Origin: Candidatus Azambacteria bacterium
Lineage (GTDB): Bacteria > Patescibacteriota > Minisyncoccia > GWC2-36-17 > JACQAJ01
Assembly: GCA_016195045.1 (NCBI GenBank)
Contig: JACQAJ010000029.1
Span: forward strand, 1 to 5,492
DNA length: 5,492 nucleotides
Reading direction: 5' to 3'
This document shows positions 4,506 to 5,492 of this stretch, piece after piece. Position numbers and translations under genes: made by a program. The notes beneath the pieces are model-generated. The model was given only the letters and a program-made list of their open reading frames with translations, was not told the origin of the DNA and made no database searches. Every line of letters starts with the position of its first letter. Within the stretch, counting starts at the first letter, position 1.

Positions 4506-5492
4506 CAAATTACTCCCTACTTGATAATTAACTACTAAGGGCACTTTGAATTGAAAAAAATTTTCCATAATATTTTTAATGACGACGACTGATGATTCAA
4601 TTAACTCATCTTTAATTTCAAAGACTAATTCATCATGGACCTGTAGAATGAGCCGAATATTATCTTGATCTTCAGCAGAAGAAAAATGTTTATCAATTTC
4701 GATCATGGCCAACTTAATAATATCGGCGTTCAGACCCTGAATTTTAAAATTAACAGCCACTCGCTCAGCTTGACCACGAACACTCCAATTGGCAGCATTA
4801 ACTTCCGTTACTCGTCGTAAACGACCAAACAGAGTTCTGACGATCCCAGTCTTTCGAGCCTCATCTTTGGCCTCCTCAATAAATCTGACTAAGGCTGGAA
4901 AACTTTTAAAATAATTATCAATAAACGTACTCGCTTCTTCGAGAGATAAATTAGCTGATTGGGCGAGGGATTTTTTACTCATACCATAAAGAATCCCAAA
5001 ATTAAAAATCTTGGCCTGTCGTCGTTGGTCATCACTAATTTCTTCCAACGGTAATTTATAAATACTGGCGGCCGTTAGGCGATGGATGTCCTGACCTTCA
5101 TTAAAAGCCTGAATCAACCTTTTCTCATTAGCCAAGTGGGCCGCCAAACGCAGTTCTAATTGAGAATAATCAAAAGAAACCAGCTGATAACCTTTTTCTG
5201 CAATGATCGCTTGACGAACCGCCTCGCCCCATTCCCCTGTTTTCGGCAGATTTTGAAGATTGGGATGAGACGAAGTCAATCGACCGGTCGCCGTCCCGGT
5301 TTGACTGAAAACAGTGTGAATTCGAGAATGCTCATCCACCTTAGCAATCAGACTATCGACATAGGTATTTTTGATTTTGGCTAATTCTCGATATTTTAAA
5401 ATTAACTTAATCACTTCGTATGATCCTGATAATTTTTCTAAACTATTGTGTTCCGTAGAAATTTTCCCGGTCTTAGTTTTTTTAAATTTAAA
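4497..5492 (-). CDS. polA: DNA polymerase I, C-terminal polymerase domain (runs off window)
   Basis: The frame is open to the right edge (331 codons shown), so the GTG at 5414 is internal: the residues before it (KKTKTGKIST, then LEKL) match the usual PolA 'KKTKTG.ST...L..L'. Counting from the edge, the polymerase core is intact: the TGRLTSSHPNLQNLP region (about 69-83), motif A DYSQLELR (108-115, first catalytic Asp; the common form has Ile for the second Leu), the O-helix RRQAKIFNFGILYG (157-170, with the template-side Arg, the Lys, and Phe rather than Tyr at the ddNTP-selectivity site), and motif C QVHDE (284-288, second catalytic Asp). After the fingers, N-F-K-I-Q-G-L-N-A-D departs from the usual N-x-P-x-Q-G-T-A-A-D but keeps N, Q and D. 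The protein ends VGSNLGF, shorter than the common 'G.NW...' tail. The 5' nuclease region, if any, is outside the window. PolA fills gaps in repair and removes primers. Confidence 0.97.
   Translation of the reverse strand, partial: FKFKKTKTGKISTEHNSLEKLSGSYEVIKLILKYRELAKIKNTYVDSLIAKVDEHSRIHTVFSQTGTATGRLTSSHPNLQNLPKTGEWGEAVRQAIIAEKGYQLVSFDYSQLELRLAAHLANEKRLIQAFNEGQDIHRLTAASIYKLPLEEISDDQRRQAKIFNFGILYGMSKKSLAQSANLSLEEASTFIDNYFKSFPALVRFIEEAKDEARKTGIVRTLFGRLRRVTEVNAANWSVRGQAERVAVNFKIQGLNADIIKLAMIEIDKHFSSAEDQDNIRLILQVHDELVFEIKDELIESSVVVIKNIMENFFQFKVPLVVNYQVGSNLGF

Noticed and set aside
5160..5384. 74-codon open frame on the plus strand
   Set aside because: Antisense shadow of polA; the minus strand carries conserved PolA motifs across the same bases.
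4497..5414. GTG at 5414 as the start of a 305-codon gene
   Set aside because: The frame stays open to the window edge, and the 26 residues upstream match the conserved PolA sequence, so the gene is partial rather than short.

Overview
The window is AT-rich and gene-dense, and every gene lies on the minus strand. It looks like a chromosomal piece of a Candidate Phyla Radiation (Patescibacteria, most likely Parcubacteria-like) genome. The clues are a zinc-ribbon protein of a type I know mainly from these genomes, a short Obg GTPase with no C-terminal extension, small Lys/Glu-rich orphan proteins, almost no Shine-Dalgarno sequences, and intergenic heptamer repeats. TGA ends abiEi, so the code is not the TGA=Gly code of Gracilibacteria/SR1. 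The lineage is inference; no search was run.

Layout from high to low coordinates, which is the direction of transcription. (1) 4497-5492: the C-terminal third of DNA polymerase I (polA), cut by the window edge; its last codons lie inside a heptamer repeat. (2) 3050-4440: an AbiE type IV toxin-antitoxin pair, antitoxin abiEi then toxin abiEii, with a recognisable promoter and two inverted repeats placed like autoregulatory operators. (3) 1900-3018: a strong consensus promoter, then two unrecognised genes (a two-helix membrane protein and a small helical protein), ending at a bidirectional terminator. (4) 1500-1899: a 400-bp stretch without a convincing gene but full of structure: a 196-bp segment bounded by 13-bp inverted repeats, nested alternative hairpins, an 11-bp direct repeat at two-turn spacing, a heptamer repeat and a GC-rich palindrome just upstream of obg. 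(5) 543-1499: obg, the ribosome-assembly GTPase. (6) about 290-541: frame-broken DNA that reads like the C-terminal half of a decayed undecaprenyl diphosphate synthase gene (uppS). (7) 1-286: the N-terminal part of a zinc-ribbon protein, cut by the window edge.

The housekeeping genes (polA, obg) bracket an accessory block (abiE plus two orphan genes). abiE is a known defence/addiction family that represses its own promoter. The orphan pair has its own promoter and terminator, so it is a separate transcription unit. The least explained parts are the structured 1670-1865 segment, the orphan pair, and the probable uppS remnant.
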